Shown here piece after piece: positions 35,343 through 43,857 of a DNA stretch of 64,000 nucleotides (within the stretch, counting starts at the first letter, position 1; each line of letters starts with the position of its first letter). Both the position numbers and the translations under genes were made by a program. The notes beneath the pieces were generated by a model. That model made no database searches, was not told the origin of the DNA, and saw only the letters and a program-made list of their open reading frames with translations. Source of the DNA: Neorhizobium galegae (GTDB taxonomy: Bacteria > Pseudomonadota > Alphaproteobacteria > Rhizobiales > Rhizobiaceae); the NCBI RefSeq assembly GCF_017877055.1, contig NZ_JAGIPG010000002.1:372001-436000 (forward strand). Reading direction: 5' to 3'.

Positions 35343-36015
35343 AATGGGATACCGGGGTGAGGCCGCGGATGCGCTCGGCAAGCATCGGCCGGAAGGAGGG
35401 GCGGGATTTCAGCCGCTGATACCAGTCCTTGGCGACCGGCGTCTCCGACCAGTCGATTTCTCCAAGATAGTCGAGGATCGAAATCGAAGCGGCGGCGGCA
35501 AGGTCGGCATAGCTCAGCCGGTCACCGGCGAGCCAGGGCCGCGAGCCGGCGAGCCAGGAGAGATATTTCATATGCTGGCGGATATTGGCACGGGATGTGC
35601 GCAGCACCTTCGAGTCCGGCGCGCCGCCGCCTTGAGCAGTCGTCATCTGCAGCTTGAAGACCCGCTCCCGGGTCAGCGGCCGGGTGACATCCTGTTCCAT
35701 CTTCTGCAGGAACCATTCCGTCAGCCGCCGGATTTCGGCGCGCTGCCACGGGTCTTCGGCCAAAAGCCGGCGGTCGCGCTTCAGCACGCCATGGGTTTCA
35801 TCGAGGAATTCCAGGAGCACGGAAGGGCCACAAAGCACTCTCATGCTGTCATCGACATAGACCGGGAGCGTGCCGGCAGGATTGAGCGTCAGGAATTCCC
35901 GCCGCTTTTCCCATGGCTGCTCCTCGACCAGATCCGCCTGAAAGCCGTATTCGGCGAGAATCAGCCGGACGAACCGAGAGGCCGAAGACATGGAATGATG
36001 ATAGAGCGTGGGCAT
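35323..36015 (-). CDS. Glutathione S-transferase family protein
   Basis: A 230-aa protein with the thioredoxin-like N-domain ([20 protein letters not shown], then [13 protein letters not shown] with the cis-proline) and an all-helical C-domain ([18 protein letters not shown]). The candidate catalytic Ser lies in HSMSSASRF. It overlaps queG, so one transcript is likely. Upstream 156 bp faces uppP; the ribosome site is weak. The electrophile substrate cannot be told. Confidence 0.93.
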   Translation of the reverse strand: MPTLYHHSMSSASRFVRLILAEYGFQADLVEEQPWEKRREFLTLNPAGTLPVYVDDSMRVLCGPSVLLEFLDETHGVLKRDRRLLAEDPWQRAEIRRLTEWFLQKMEQDVTRPLTRERVFKLQMTTAQGGGAPDSKVLRTSRANIRQHMKYLSWLAGSRPWLAGDRLSYADLAAAASISILDYLGEIDWSETPVAKDWYQRLKSRPSFRPMLAERIRGLTPVSHYADLDF

Positions 36016-36171
36016 GGATACTTGAACTTCACGAACTTCGTATAGGAGGGGCAGGGGCGCCTCGCGCGCCCGCCTGACATATGGCAGCTATATGGATTTG
36101 GTAGGCCCAAGACAAGCAAGGGCTTATAAACTGCTTAAAACTGCCCTTATCTGCTCAATAAAGGATTAAGA

Positions 36172-37056
36172 ATGGCGGATCAGTCCATCATCAGTGCGCT
36201 CATCCTCGGTGTGATCGAGGGTATTACCGAGTTTTTGCCGATCTCCAGCACTGGCCATCTCATCATCGCAGAGCAATGGCTCGGCCGCCGGTCTGATACG
36301 TTCAATATCGTCATCCAGGCCGGCGCTATCATCGCGGTGACCATCATCTACTGGCGCCGTCTGCTCGACCTGTTGCTCGGTTGGCGGGAGCCGGCGAATC
36401 GCGACTATGCTGCCAAGCTGATCGTCGCCTTCCTGATCACGGCAGTTCTCGGCCTGATCGTGAAGAAGCTTGGATTCGCGCTTCCGGAAGACGCGGCGCC
36501 GATTGCGTGGGCGCTGATCATTGGCGGCATCTGGATGATCTTTGCGGAATGGGCGGCCGCACGCAGGCCGGCTTCCACCCAGATAACCTGGCTCGTGGCG
36601 ATCCTGGTCGGCATCGCGCAGGTCGTCGCGGGCGTCTTCCCCGGCACCTCGCGTTCGGGTGCCACGATCTTCATCGCCATGTTGGCCGGCACGGGAAGCC
36701 GGGCTGCGGCCACGGAGTTCGCCTTCCTCGTGGGTATCCCGACCATGTATGCGGCCAGCGGCTATGAGCTGTTGAAGACGCTCAAGGACGGCAGCGCCGC
36801 GGACGAGGACTGGACTTCTCTCGGCGTTGCCTTCGTCGTATCGACGATCGTCGCCTTCGTCGCCGTGAAATGGCTGCTGACCTATATCCGCAGCAACCGC
36901 TTCACCGTCTTCGCGATCTACAGAATCATTCTCGGATTTTTGCTGCTCGGCCTGATCGCGCTGGGATCCGTCCCGCAGCACGGTGAGCAGAATGCCGTGG
37001 TCTCAAGCACTGGAGCGCCCGCCGACACTGCCCTGCGTCCCGCACTGGTGAAGTGA
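36172..37056 (+). CDS. uppP: Undecaprenyl-diphosphatase (BacA/UppP)
   Basis: A 294-aa polytopic membrane enzyme. The two signature motifs are intact: EGITEFLPISSTGH (residues 16-29) and GTSRSGAT near residues 160-167. It dephosphorylates C55-PP after peptidoglycan and glycan export, recycling the lipid carrier in the inner membrane. AAAGGATTAAG precedes the ATG at 36172. A strong bidirectional terminator follows at 37081-37108. Confidence 0.97.
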   Translation: MADQSIISALILGVIEGITEFLPISSTGHLIIAEQWLGRRSDTFNIVIQAGAIIAVTIIYWRRLLDLLLGWREPANRDYAAKLIVAFLITAVLGLIVKKLGFALPEDAAPIAWALIIGGIWMIFAEWAAARRPASTQITWLVAILVGIAQVVAGVFPGTSRSGATIFIAMLAGTGSRAAATEFAFLVGIPTMYAASGYELLKTLKDGSAADEDWTSLGVAFVVSTIVAFVAVKWLLTYIRSNRFTVFAIYRIILGFLLLGLIALGSVPQHGEQNAVVSSTGAPADTALRPALVK

Positions 37057-37080
37057 GGATCGCCTTATTCGTCACGAAGC

Positions 37081-37108
37081 AAAAAGGCAGCTGAAAAGCT
37101 GCCTTTTT
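37081..37108. terminator. Bidirectional rho-independent terminator
   Basis: AAAAAGGCAGCT pairs with AGCTGCCTTTTT around a GAAA loop, a 12-bp stem with A and T tracts on both sides. It lies between uppP (plus) and the 50-aa gene (minus), and can end both. Confidence 0.9.
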
Positions 37109-37123
37109 TGCGTTGTCGGCTGC

Positions 37124-37276
37124 TCAATGATGGATGGATGCCGTGCTGCACGGATCGACGCCGTATGCAGGCGCGCATTCGCTCTTGCCGGCGGCGCCCG
37201 TCGTCGGGGCCATGAAGGAGCCCGCGAGGATGATCAATGCTGCGCACGCAAAAAAGAGGGCGATGGGTTTGCCCAT
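37124..37276 (-). CDS. 50-aa small secreted or membrane peptide
   Basis: The product opens MGKPIALFFACAALIILAGS, a signal peptide or single membrane helix, then FMAPTTGAAGKSECAPAYGV and ends with two cysteines in total (SEC, DPC). Cys may cross-link in the periplasm. The ATG at 37276 has a weak AAAGG at a long distance; a frame to 37312 adds 12 unlikely residues. No family recognised. The shared terminator downstream supports it as a real transcript. Confidence 0.55.
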   Translation of the reverse strand: MGKPIALFFACAALIILAGSFMAPTTGAAGKSECAPAYGVDPCSTASIHH

Positions 37277-37465
37277 GGAGGAATGCCTTTCGATGGAAGA
37301 TTTTATCGTCACGGTTGCGCCGCTTGTTTTGTGAAGGTGGATTTATGGGTTGGATTAGAGGAATTCAATAAAGGATTTTGCTGAACCGGCCGTTAACGCG
37401 ACTGCTTCAGCCACTGCGACCTTTGTGCCACTATCCTTGCCCGAAACATGAGCGACAACAAAGGG

Positions 37466-37488
37466 GTGCCCGATTTTTCAGCGGGCAC
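37466..37488 (-). terminator. Terminator-like hairpin after the NDUFA9-like gene
   Basis: GTGCCCG pairs with CGGGCAC around a nine-base loop; on the minus strand it is followed by CCCCTTTGTTG. It lies 48 bp past the stop of the NDUFA9-like gene. A moderate intrinsic terminator. Confidence 0.6.
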
Positions 37489-37535
37489 GACACGAATATC
37501 GAAGCGAAACAAATCGCTGGATATGGTTAATGATA

Positions 37536-38516
37536 TCAGGCCGCGCGGCCGGAGCCGGTGTACTGGCCCTGCGGGCGGTACTGCACAAGGTAAGATGGCA
37601 GGATAGAAGAGACGAGCGTCGGGCGGATGTCCATCCCCTGCAACGTGCGGCCTTCCGCGGTGGCCGCGTCGGAGACGACATTATCGACCTTCAGCAGCTT
37701 CACCTGGTCACCGGTGATCGGCGGCTGGACGAAGGGGATCAGGGACGCGATGCTGCCGATCAGCGACGCGATGCCGAAAGGCAGCGAGACGAGCGCATTG
37801 CTGCGATTGGTGACGCGCAGCATCGTCTCGAGACACTGGCGGAAGGTCATGACTTCGCCGCCGCCGAGCTCATAGATCTTGCCGGAAGCGATCGTGCCGT
37901 CGACGGAGCGGGCGACGGCTTCGGCGACATCCTCCACATAGACCGGCTGGAACTTCGTCTTGCCGCCGCCGATCAGCGGCAGGGCAGGGAACATGCGGGC
38001 CATGGAGGCGAACTTGTTGAAGAAGCTGTCTTCCGGCCCGAACATGATCGACGGCCGCAGGATCACGGCATCCGGCAGCGTCGAAAGGATCGTCGCCTCG
38101 GCACGGCCCTTGCTGCGGGCATAGGACGATTCCGAATTGGCATCGGCGCCGATCGCCGAAATATGGGTGAGCCTGGCACCGGCCGCACGTGCCGCATCGG
38201 CAACCGCACGAGCCCCGAAATCCTGAACCGCGTCGAACGTGTTGCGGCCGCTTTCGAACATGATGCCGACGCAGTTGACCACATGCGAAGCGCCGTCTAC
38301 GGCCCGCAGAACCGACTGGCGGTAGCGAAGGTTCGCCTGGATCAGCGAGATCTGCCCGACGTAGCCGGCCGGCAGCAGGAAGCCGGCGAGATCCGGACGG
38401 CGGACGGCAACCCGGACGCGATAACCGCGCTTGGCGAGCGTACGAACCACATGCCTGCCGACGAAGCCCGATCCTCCGAAAACGGTGACGAGCGGCGGAA
38501 GGTTGTTGATGGTCAT
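37536..38516 (-). CDS. NDUFA9-like NAD(P)-binding protein
   Basis: A 326-aa atypical SDR. The Rossmann start is VTVFGGSGFVGRHVVRTLAK, then VAVRRPD, HVVNCVGIMFESG and the SYARSKGRAEA motif (YxxxK). The family is related to the complex I accessory subunit NDUFA9, and stand-alone members often sit near uppP in rhizobia. Function in bacteria is undefined. The product has one hydrophobic segment near the C-terminus (FGIASLIGSIASLIPF), suggesting membrane contact. Confidence 0.88.
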   Translation of the reverse strand: MTINNLPPLVTVFGGSGFVGRHVVRTLAKRGYRVRVAVRRPDLAGFLLPAGYVGQISLIQANLRYRQSVLRAVDGASHVVNCVGIMFESGRNTFDAVQDFGARAVADAARAAGARLTHISAIGADANSESSYARSKGRAEATILSTLPDAVILRPSIMFGPEDSFFNKFASMARMFPALPLIGGGKTKFQPVYVEDVAEAVARSVDGTIASGKIYELGGGEVMTFRQCLETMLRVTNRSNALVSLPFGIASLIGSIASLIPFVQPPITGDQVKLLKVDNVVSDAATAEGRTLQGMDIRPTLVSSILPSYLVQYRPQGQYTGSGRAA

Positions 38517-38618
38517 GGCGTGCTCCGGGAGCCTGTGGGACGAGATGAGTGCTGTTTAGCCGAATCGCGGCACGGGTGGAAGTGTCTCCACTGCCGCACC
38601 GGCCGCGACAAGCGGTTC

Positions 38619-38906
38619 TTAAAGGCCGTCGAGGACGACGATTTCGCCATCCGCCACTTCCTGGCGGATTTTGATGGCGATCGCATATTCCGGCGAATTG
38701 TAGCAGTCGATGGCGGCCTGCATCGACGGGAATTCGATGATGACGTTGCGGGCGCGGGACTTGCCCTCCATCGCCGCCATTGCGCCGCCGCGGGCGAGGA
38801 AATTGGCGCCGTATTTTTCGAAGGCGGGCGTGGCGGCCGCGATATAGTCCTTGTAGCGTTCAGGGTCGCGGACATCGACGCGAGCAACCCAATATCCCTT
38901 GGCCAT
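38619..38906 (-). CDS. DUF1330-family small protein
   Basis: A 95-aa ferredoxin-like (dimeric alpha/beta barrel) protein. MAKGYWVARVDVRDPERYKD, the central FLARGGAMAAMEGKSRARNV, and IEFPSMQAAIDCYNSPEYAI are the family pattern. No activity is firmly known for DUF1330. GGAGG lies before the ATG. It stands alone between the NDUFA9-like gene and pyrF. Confidence 0.92.
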   Translation of the reverse strand: MAKGYWVARVDVRDPERYKDYIAAATPAFEKYGANFLARGGAMAAMEGKSRARNVIIEFPSMQAAIDCYNSPEYAIAIKIRQEVADGEIVVLDGL

Positions 38907-39057
38907 GGCATTTCCTCCAACGTGTTTTCGGTTGCGGTGACTTCAGGCAAATTCCAGGGTGAGTCAAGATGACGGGCTTCGCTTACCTATCCTGCAGCCC
39001 ACAGGAACTCATCCCAGACCGCGATCGGGAGGAATCGTCTCCGGCTACGGCTCGCTA

Positions 39058-39750
39058 TCAGAGCACGCCCTGCATCTCGGCGAGGATGGCTTGCGCTGCA
39101 GCCTTCGGATCCGGCGCCTTGACGATCGGGCGGCCGACGACGAGATGGCTCGATCCGGCACGCAATGCGTCCGAAGGCGTCATGACCCGCTTCTGGTCGC
39201 CCGCTTCCGAGCCCGCGGGGCGGATGCCGGGCGTGACGATCGCCATGTCGGGACCGACGATCTTGCGCACCGCAGCCGATTCCTCGGCCGAGCAGACGAT
39301 GCCGCCCATGCCGGCCGCCAGCGCCTGTTCGGAGCGTCGCAGAACCAGCGTATGCGGATCGTATTCGTAACCGGCATCGACGAGGTCCGTCTCGTCCATC
39401 GAGGTCAGGACGGTGACCGCGAGCAGGCAGAGGTCTGAACCCCTGGCTGCCTCGACCGCGGCGCGCATCGCCTTCGGATAGGCGTGCAGGGTGAGCATGG
39501 TCATGCCCATCTTGACGATGTTCTCGACGCCCTTCGCGACCGTGTTGTCGATGTCGAGCAGCTTCATGTCGAGGAAGACTTTTTTGCCATCCTTTGCGAG
39601 ATCGCGTGCAAGTTCGAGGCCACCGGCGAATACGAGCTGGTAGCCGATCTTGTAGAAGGAAACGGTGTCGCCGAGCGTGGAGATCATCTTTTCGGCCTCG
39701 CCGACGGTCGGAATGTCGAGGCCTACGATGAGGCGATCACGAGCGTTCAT
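39058..39750 (-). CDS. pyrF: Orotidine 5'-phosphate decarboxylase
   Basis: A 230-aa TIM barrel of the usual short bacterial length. The catalytic DxKxxD is at residues 61-66 ([12 protein letters not shown]), and [15 protein letters not shown] plus [10 protein letters not shown] form the phosphate-binding part. It makes UMP from OMP in pyrimidine synthesis. Its ATG overlaps the stop of the histidine phosphatase gene by four bases, so they are co-translated. Confidence 0.98.
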   Translation of the reverse strand: MNARDRLIVGLDIPTVGEAEKMISTLGDTVSFYKIGYQLVFAGGLELARDLAKDGKKVFLDMKLLDIDNTVAKGVENIVKMGMTMLTLHAYPKAMRAAVEAARGSDLCLLAVTVLTSMDETDLVDAGYEYDPHTLVLRRSEQALAAGMGGIVCSAEESAAVRKIVGPDMAIVTPGIRPAGSEAGDQKRVMTPSDALRAGSSHLVVGRPIVKAPDPKAAAQAILAEMQGVL

Positions 39751-40340
39751 GCCTGGAACCCTTCCCATTTTTCGATGGGCGTCCAGTCGCATGAGACAGT
39801 TCGATCCGCAAGGGTAAAGCAGAAGAGATTTCCGCCGCCACCCGGCTGGTCCCGGTCGCGGGCGATCGGTGAGCCGGTAAGGTGGCATTTCAACAGCGTT
39901 CCAACACCGCCATGGCCGACGAAGGCGATCGGGACGTGCGGATCGTGACCGGCGAGAATTCCGGCGACCGCCGAAACGATACGGCTCTGCGCGTCCACGG
40001 CGCGCTCCCAGCCTTTGAAGCTCTCCTCAGGATGGGCGAAGAACCAGTTCGCCGCGTCCTCGAACTGTGGCGGCGGCAGAAAGCCTGTCGCCGAGCGGTC
40101 GTTCTCGTGGGTGTTCTCGGCGATCTCGATCGAAATGCCCGAGGCGAGGCCGAGGATTTCCGCAGTCTCGATCGCCTTCACCTCGTCGCTGGAGACGATC
40201 CGGCCGAGCTTCCTCGCCCAGTCGGACCGGGCGGCCTGGCGGGCGCGCGCGGCGCCGACATCCGAAAGCCCCCAACGAGGCACCGGAACGTCCGGATCGA
40301 TACGGACCTGCGGATGGGTGATGTAGAGACCGAACGTCAT
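39747..40340 (-). CDS. Histidine phosphatase-family protein with divergent RHG motif
   Basis: A 197-aa protein. The second core His is in [13 protein letters not shown] and the [14 protein letters not shown] helix is normal, but the first motif reads LYITHPQV where the family has RHG: Arg is Thr and Gly is Pro. The His itself is kept. Such a change may weaken phosphate binding, so the enzyme could be altered or inactive. It lies between pmtA (2-bp gap) and pyrF (4-bp overlap), all minus strand. Confidence 0.8.
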   Translation of the reverse strand: MTFGLYITHPQVRIDPDVPVPRWGLSDVGAARARQAARSDWARKLGRIVSSDEVKAIETAEILGLASGISIEIAENTHENDRSATGFLPPPQFEDAANWFFAHPEESFKGWERAVDAQSRIVSAVAGILAGHDPHVPIAFVGHGGVGTLLKCHLTGSPIARDRDQPGGGGNLFCFTLADRTVSCDWTPIEKWEGFQA

Positions 40341-40342
40341 GA

Positions 40343-40936
40343 TCAGCCGCGGCTGTAGGTCCAGAGCTGCGCGGGCGGAATATTGCGGACGACGAAATCG
40401 TAGTGCTTGATCCGGTAGCGGTCGGGCTGGGCGATGATCGGCGAAACGGGGCCGTAGGTGATCTGCATCACCGGCCGGCCGGCCGGGATTCGGTCGAGCA
40501 GGTCTTCGAGCAGCGCGATACGGCGCTCCATCGGGAAGCTCAGAAGCGGGATGGCCGAAATAATGCTGTCGAAGGTCCTGTCTTTCCAGGCGCCAAGCGT
40601 GCGCTTGAGATCGAAGGCATCGCCGTTGATGAAGTTCACGCCCTGGTAGGTGCGGACGAGATGCTGGAAGAAATCGGTCGAATATTCGATCGACACCAGG
40701 TTCTCCGGCGAGATGCCGTGCTTCAGGATCGCCTTGGTGATGATGCCGGTGCCGGGTCCGAGTTCGAGGACGGGCAGGCCCGATTGGGTGTCGATGACGC
40801 TCGCCATGCGCTTGGCGGTGACCGAGGAGGTTGGGCAGATCGCGCCGACCCGTTTCGGTCCATCGATCCAGCCTTTGAAGAACCGGATCTCGTCGTCGAA
40901 CTTGCGGCCGAGCCGCTCCTTCAGGCGCAATTCCAT
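40343..40936 (-). CDS. pmtA: Phospholipid N-methyltransferase (PmtA)
   Basis: A 197-aa SAM enzyme. VLELGPGTGIITKAILKHGI is the cofactor motif, and the opening MELRLKERLGRKFDDEIRFF and the final YDFVVRNIPPAQLWTYSRG are typical of the Sinorhizobium-type PmtA. It methylates phosphatidylethanolamine stepwise to phosphatidylcholine at the membrane. GAGAGGAT precedes the ATG at 40936. A terminator separates it from dnaN upstream. Assignment to PmtA rather than another rRNA-dimethylase-like enzyme is from the pattern I remember. Confidence 0.78.
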   Translation of the reverse strand: MELRLKERLGRKFDDEIRFFKGWIDGPKRVGAICPTSSVTAKRMASVIDTQSGLPVLELGPGTGIITKAILKHGISPENLVSIEYSTDFFQHLVRTYQGVNFINGDAFDLKRTLGAWKDRTFDSIISAIPLLSFPMERRIALLEDLLDRIPAGRPVMQITYGPVSPIIAQPDRYRIKHYDFVVRNIPPAQLWTYSRG

Positions 40937-41020
40937 TTTTTTATCCTCTCCCTTTTTTGCCCTATGTGAACCCTTATGCCGCAAAAGCAAGGAAAAATGT
41001 CGCATCGGGAAAACTGCGTG

Positions 41021-41050
41021 AAAAAGGCGGCTGGAGTTTCCCAGCCGCCT
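41021..41050 (-). terminator. Rho-independent terminator of dnaN
   Basis: On the minus strand AGGCGGCTGG-GAAACT-CCAGCCGCCT is followed by TTTT: a ten-base perfect stem with a U tract, eight bases past the dnaN stop. Confidence 0.92.
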
Positions 41051-41057
41051 CGATGAC

Positions 41058-42176
41058 CTAGACGCGCATCGGCATCAAGACATAGAGCGCGTCGTCACCC
41101 GCCGTGTCGCGCACCAATGTCGGAGAACCGGCATCGGCCAGCATGAAGATCGCATCCTCGCCGGAAAGCTGGGCGGTGATGTCGAGCAGGTACTTGGCGT
41201 TGAAGCCGATTTCCATCGGATCATTGTCGTAACCGACCGCAACCTCTTCCGTGGCGCTGCCCGAATCCGGATTATTGACGGTCAGCATCAACTGGCCGTC
41301 GGTCAGCGACAGTTTGACCGCGCGGCCGCGCTCGGATGAAATGGTCGAGACGCGGTCGACGGCCCTTGTAAAGCTCTGGCAATCGACGCGCATTTCCTTG
41401 TCGTTGCCCGTCGGGATGACGCGCTGGTAATCCGGGAAAGTCCCGTCGATCAGCTTGGAGGTCATCACCACCGAGCCGAGCGTGATGCGGATCTTGGCGT
41501 CTGAAACCTCGATCGTAACGGTCGCTTCCGGATCGTCGACCAGTTTCTGAAGCTCGCCGACCGTCTTGCGGGGAATGATGATGCCCGGCATTCCCTCCGA
41601 GCCCGACGGCGCCTGCACATCGGCGCGCGCCAGGCGATGGCCGTCGGTCGCGACCGCGCGAAGCTTGAGGTCCCCATCGGCTTCGATCGTGTGGAAGAAG
41701 ATGCCGTTCAGGTAATAGCGGGTCTCCTCGGTGGAGATCGCGAACTGGGTGCGGTCGATCAGCATTTTCAGATCGGTCGCCTTCAGCTTGAACGTATGCG
41801 TGAAGCTGCCGGCGGTGAGATCCGGGAAGTCCGATTCCGGCAGGCACTGCAGCGAGAACTTCGAACGGCCGGATTGCACCGTCATCGAGCCGCCGTCCGG
41901 GTTGGTGGCGAGCAGCACCTCGGAACCGTCCGGCAGCTTGCGGACGATTTCGTAAAGCAGGTGCGCCGGAACCGTCGTGGCCCCGGCAGTCTCGACCATG
42001 GCCGGCAGGACCTCGGTGATTTCGAGATCGAGGTCGGTCGCCTTCAGGTCGAGGCTGGCGCCGGAGGCCCGCATCAGCACGTTGGAAAGGATCGGGATCG
42101 TGTTCCGACGCTCCACCACGCGATGCACGTGGTTCAGCGACTTCAGAAGGTTGGACCGCTCAAGAGTAATACGCAT
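41058..42176 (-). CDS. dnaN: DNA polymerase III beta subunit (sliding clamp)
   Basis: A 372-aa protein, standard length for the clamp. The three repeated clamp domains are visible from MRITLERSNLLKSLNHVHRV through VATDGHRLARADV to the C-terminal YVLMPMRV. The C-terminal LMPMRV is the peptide-facing edge. It is not next to dnaA or recF, which is usual for rhizobia. The start at 42176 is the family N-terminus. Confidence 0.98.
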   Translation of the reverse strand: MRITLERSNLLKSLNHVHRVVERRNTIPILSNVLMRASGASLDLKATDLDLEITEVLPAMVETAGATTVPAHLLYEIVRKLPDGSEVLLATNPDGGSMTVQSGRSKFSLQCLPESDFPDLTAGSFTHTFKLKATDLKMLIDRTQFAISTEETRYYLNGIFFHTIEADGDLKLRAVATDGHRLARADVQAPSGSEGMPGIIIPRKTVGELQKLVDDPEATVTIEVSDAKIRITLGSVVMTSKLIDGTFPDYQRVIPTGNDKEMRVDCQSFTRAVDRVSTISSERGRAVKLSLTDGQLMLTVNNPDSGSATEEVAVGYDNDPMEIGFNAKYLLDITAQLSGEDAIFMLADAGSPTLVRDTAGDDALYVLMPMRV

Positions 42177-42446
42177 GGACGCAATCGCTTTCGACCGTGG
42201 CGATCCGGCAGGGCCGGACCCCTGATATTCTGCCGGCTTTGGGCCAGCCGGATGATGTGGACCGGCAAAATGGCAGACAACCCGTTCCAAAAGCAAGGGG
42301 TGAACAAGGCGTTAGCAAGTCATTTCACATCTGTCTCATGCACTGCACACAGAAAATATGCGTTCTCAACAGCTTGCGCTTTACTTGCCGAAGCCGGCCA
42401 GCTTGCCCATAAAGGCTCATGACCATCCATCTGTGCGTGACGCCCC

Positions 42447-43364
42447 TTGACCGATGAACCGAAAAGCAGCCAGCGCGGCTATCGCGTCGCCAATACTTTC
42501 GTGCCCGCGCGGCCGCTGGAGCCGGCGCTTTATCTGGTCGCAACCCCGATCGGCAATCTCGGGGACATCACGCTACGGGCGCTCGAAACGCTTTCCGGCG
42601 CCGATGTGCTGGCCTGCGAGGATACCCGCGTCACCCGCGTGCTTCTCGACCGTTACGGCATCGTCAACCGGCCCTACGCCTATCACGAGCACAATTCCGA
42701 CGACGTGGGGCCGAAGCTCATCGCGGCACTGGAAGAGGGGAAGTCCGTGGCGCTGGTCTCCGACGCCGGCACTCCCTTGGTCTCGGATCCCGGCTACCGG
42801 CTTGGCCAGATGGCGATCGAAGCCGGCCACAAGGTCGTGCCGATCCCTGGCGCCTCGGCGCCGCTCGCAGCCCTTGTCGGTTCTGGCATGCCGTCGGATG
42901 CGTTCCTGTTCGCCGGTTTCCTGCCGGTCAAGGACAAGGGCCGGCGCGACCGGCTGGCCGAGCTTTCAAAGGTGCCGGCGACGCTGATCTTCTTTGAATC
43001 GCCGCATCGCATCGGAGCGACGCTTGGCGCCGCCGCCGAAGTGCTCGGGGCGAACCGGCGCGCGACAGTCTGCCGCGAACTGACCAAGACTTTCGAAGAG
43101 TTCCGCCGTGGCACCCTGGAAGAACTCGCCGCCTACTACAATGACGACCGCGTCGTGAAGGGCGAGATCGTGCTGCTCCTGGCGCCGCCGGAGGCAGGGG
43201 AGCCTCCCGGCGAGGTCGAGGTGGACGTCCTGCTGCGCCGGCTTTCAGCCTCCATGCCGGCCGCCAAGGCAGCCGCCGAAGCCGCCCGCGTGACGGGACT
43301 GCCGCGCAAGGATCTCTATCAGCGGCTTCTGAACTTGAAAGGCGAGGCGGGTGGCGGAGAGTGA
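42447..43364 (+). CDS. rsmI: 16S rRNA (cytidine(1402)-2'-O)-methyltransferase
   Basis: A 305-aa SAM enzyme of the tetrapyrrole methylase fold. LYLVATPIGNLGDITLRALE, ACEDTRVTRVLLDRYG, VSDAGTPLVSDPGY and FFESPHRIGATL are the RsmI motifs. The start appears to be TTG at 42447 (MTDEPKSSQRGYRV), with no strong ribosome site. A 12-codon upstream frame, 42419-42457, overlaps it. The gene overlaps yraN by 14 bases and is divergent from dnaN across 270 bp. Confidence 0.95.
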   Translation: MTDEPKSSQRGYRVANTFVPARPLEPALYLVATPIGNLGDITLRALETLSGADVLACEDTRVTRVLLDRYGIVNRPYAYHEHNSDDVGPKLIAALEEGKSVALVSDAGTPLVSDPGYRLGQMAIEAGHKVVPIPGASAPLAALVGSGMPSDAFLFAGFLPVKDKGRRDRLAELSKVPATLIFFESPHRIGATLGAAAEVLGANRRATVCRELTKTFEEFRRGTLEELAAYYNDDRVVKGEIVLLLAPPEAGEPPGEVEVDVLLRRLSASMPAAKAAAEAARVTGLPRKDLYQRLLNLKGEAGGGE

Positions 43365-43734
43365 CCCAGGTCTGAAACGCCGCAAAGCCGAGCGGCAAAA
43401 GGCCCAGCGATGGGGTCATGTCTCGGAATATCTCGCCGCGCTTTATCTCCTGGTCAAAGGCTATCGAGTTCTGGCCATCCGCTACCGCACCAAGCTAGGG
43501 GAGATCGATCTGATCGTCCGCAAAGGCGATCTGGTGGCCTTTGTCGAGGTCAAGGCGCGGATCGGTGAACAGGAGGCGATCGACGCCGTCGGCTACGCCA
43601 CTCAGAACCGAATTCGAGCCGCAAGCGATATCTGGCTTTCAAAGCGGAAGGATGCTGCAAGATTATCCCAGCGTTACGACGTGATCGCGGTGCTTCCAGG
43701 CCGTCTGCCGCGGCATTTTGCGAACGCTTTCTGA
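43351..43734 (+). CDS. yraN: UPF0102 (YraN) endonuclease-like protein
   Basis: A 127-aa protein. GHVSEYLAALYLLVKGYRVL, RTKLGEIDLIVRKGDLVAFV and EVKAR form the restriction-endonuclease-like core with the E-D-ExK residues intact. The start is GTG at 43351 inside the end of rsmI; the pair is conserved in many bacteria. The role is not established, with Holliday-junction or DNA-repair roles proposed. The ugp operon follows after 123 bp. Confidence 0.95.
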   Translation: MAESDPGLKRRKAERQKAQRWGHVSEYLAALYLLVKGYRVLAIRYRTKLGEIDLIVRKGDLVAFVEVKARIGEQEAIDAVGYATQNRIRAASDIWLSKRKDAARLSQRYDVIAVLPGRLPRHFANAF

Positions 43735-43776
43735 CGCTGATGTGAAATTATTGCATAGGTGTGCAATGTAACATTT

Positions 43777-43805
43777 CTGACATGAAACTGTTAAGGGCCT
43801 GTCAC
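43777..43805 (+). promoter_or_regulatory. Tandem Pho box upstream of ugpB
   Basis: Three direct repeats at 11-bp spacing: CTGACAT-GAAA-CTGTTAA-GGGC-CTGTCAC, matching the CTGTCAT-like half-sites with four-base spacers bound by PhoB. It lies 53-81 bp upstream of ugpB. This predicts phosphate-starvation control of the ugp operon, as in other bacteria. Confidence 0.85.
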
Positions 43806-43857
43806 AGCGTAGCCCTATTGCGATCCTCATCCCAACAAAGGTGGAGAGGACGTTCAA

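Noticed and set aside
37448..37600. Plus-strand frame starting MSDNKGVPDF
   Set aside because: Overlaps the real minus-strand gene end and its terminator, with no ribosome site.
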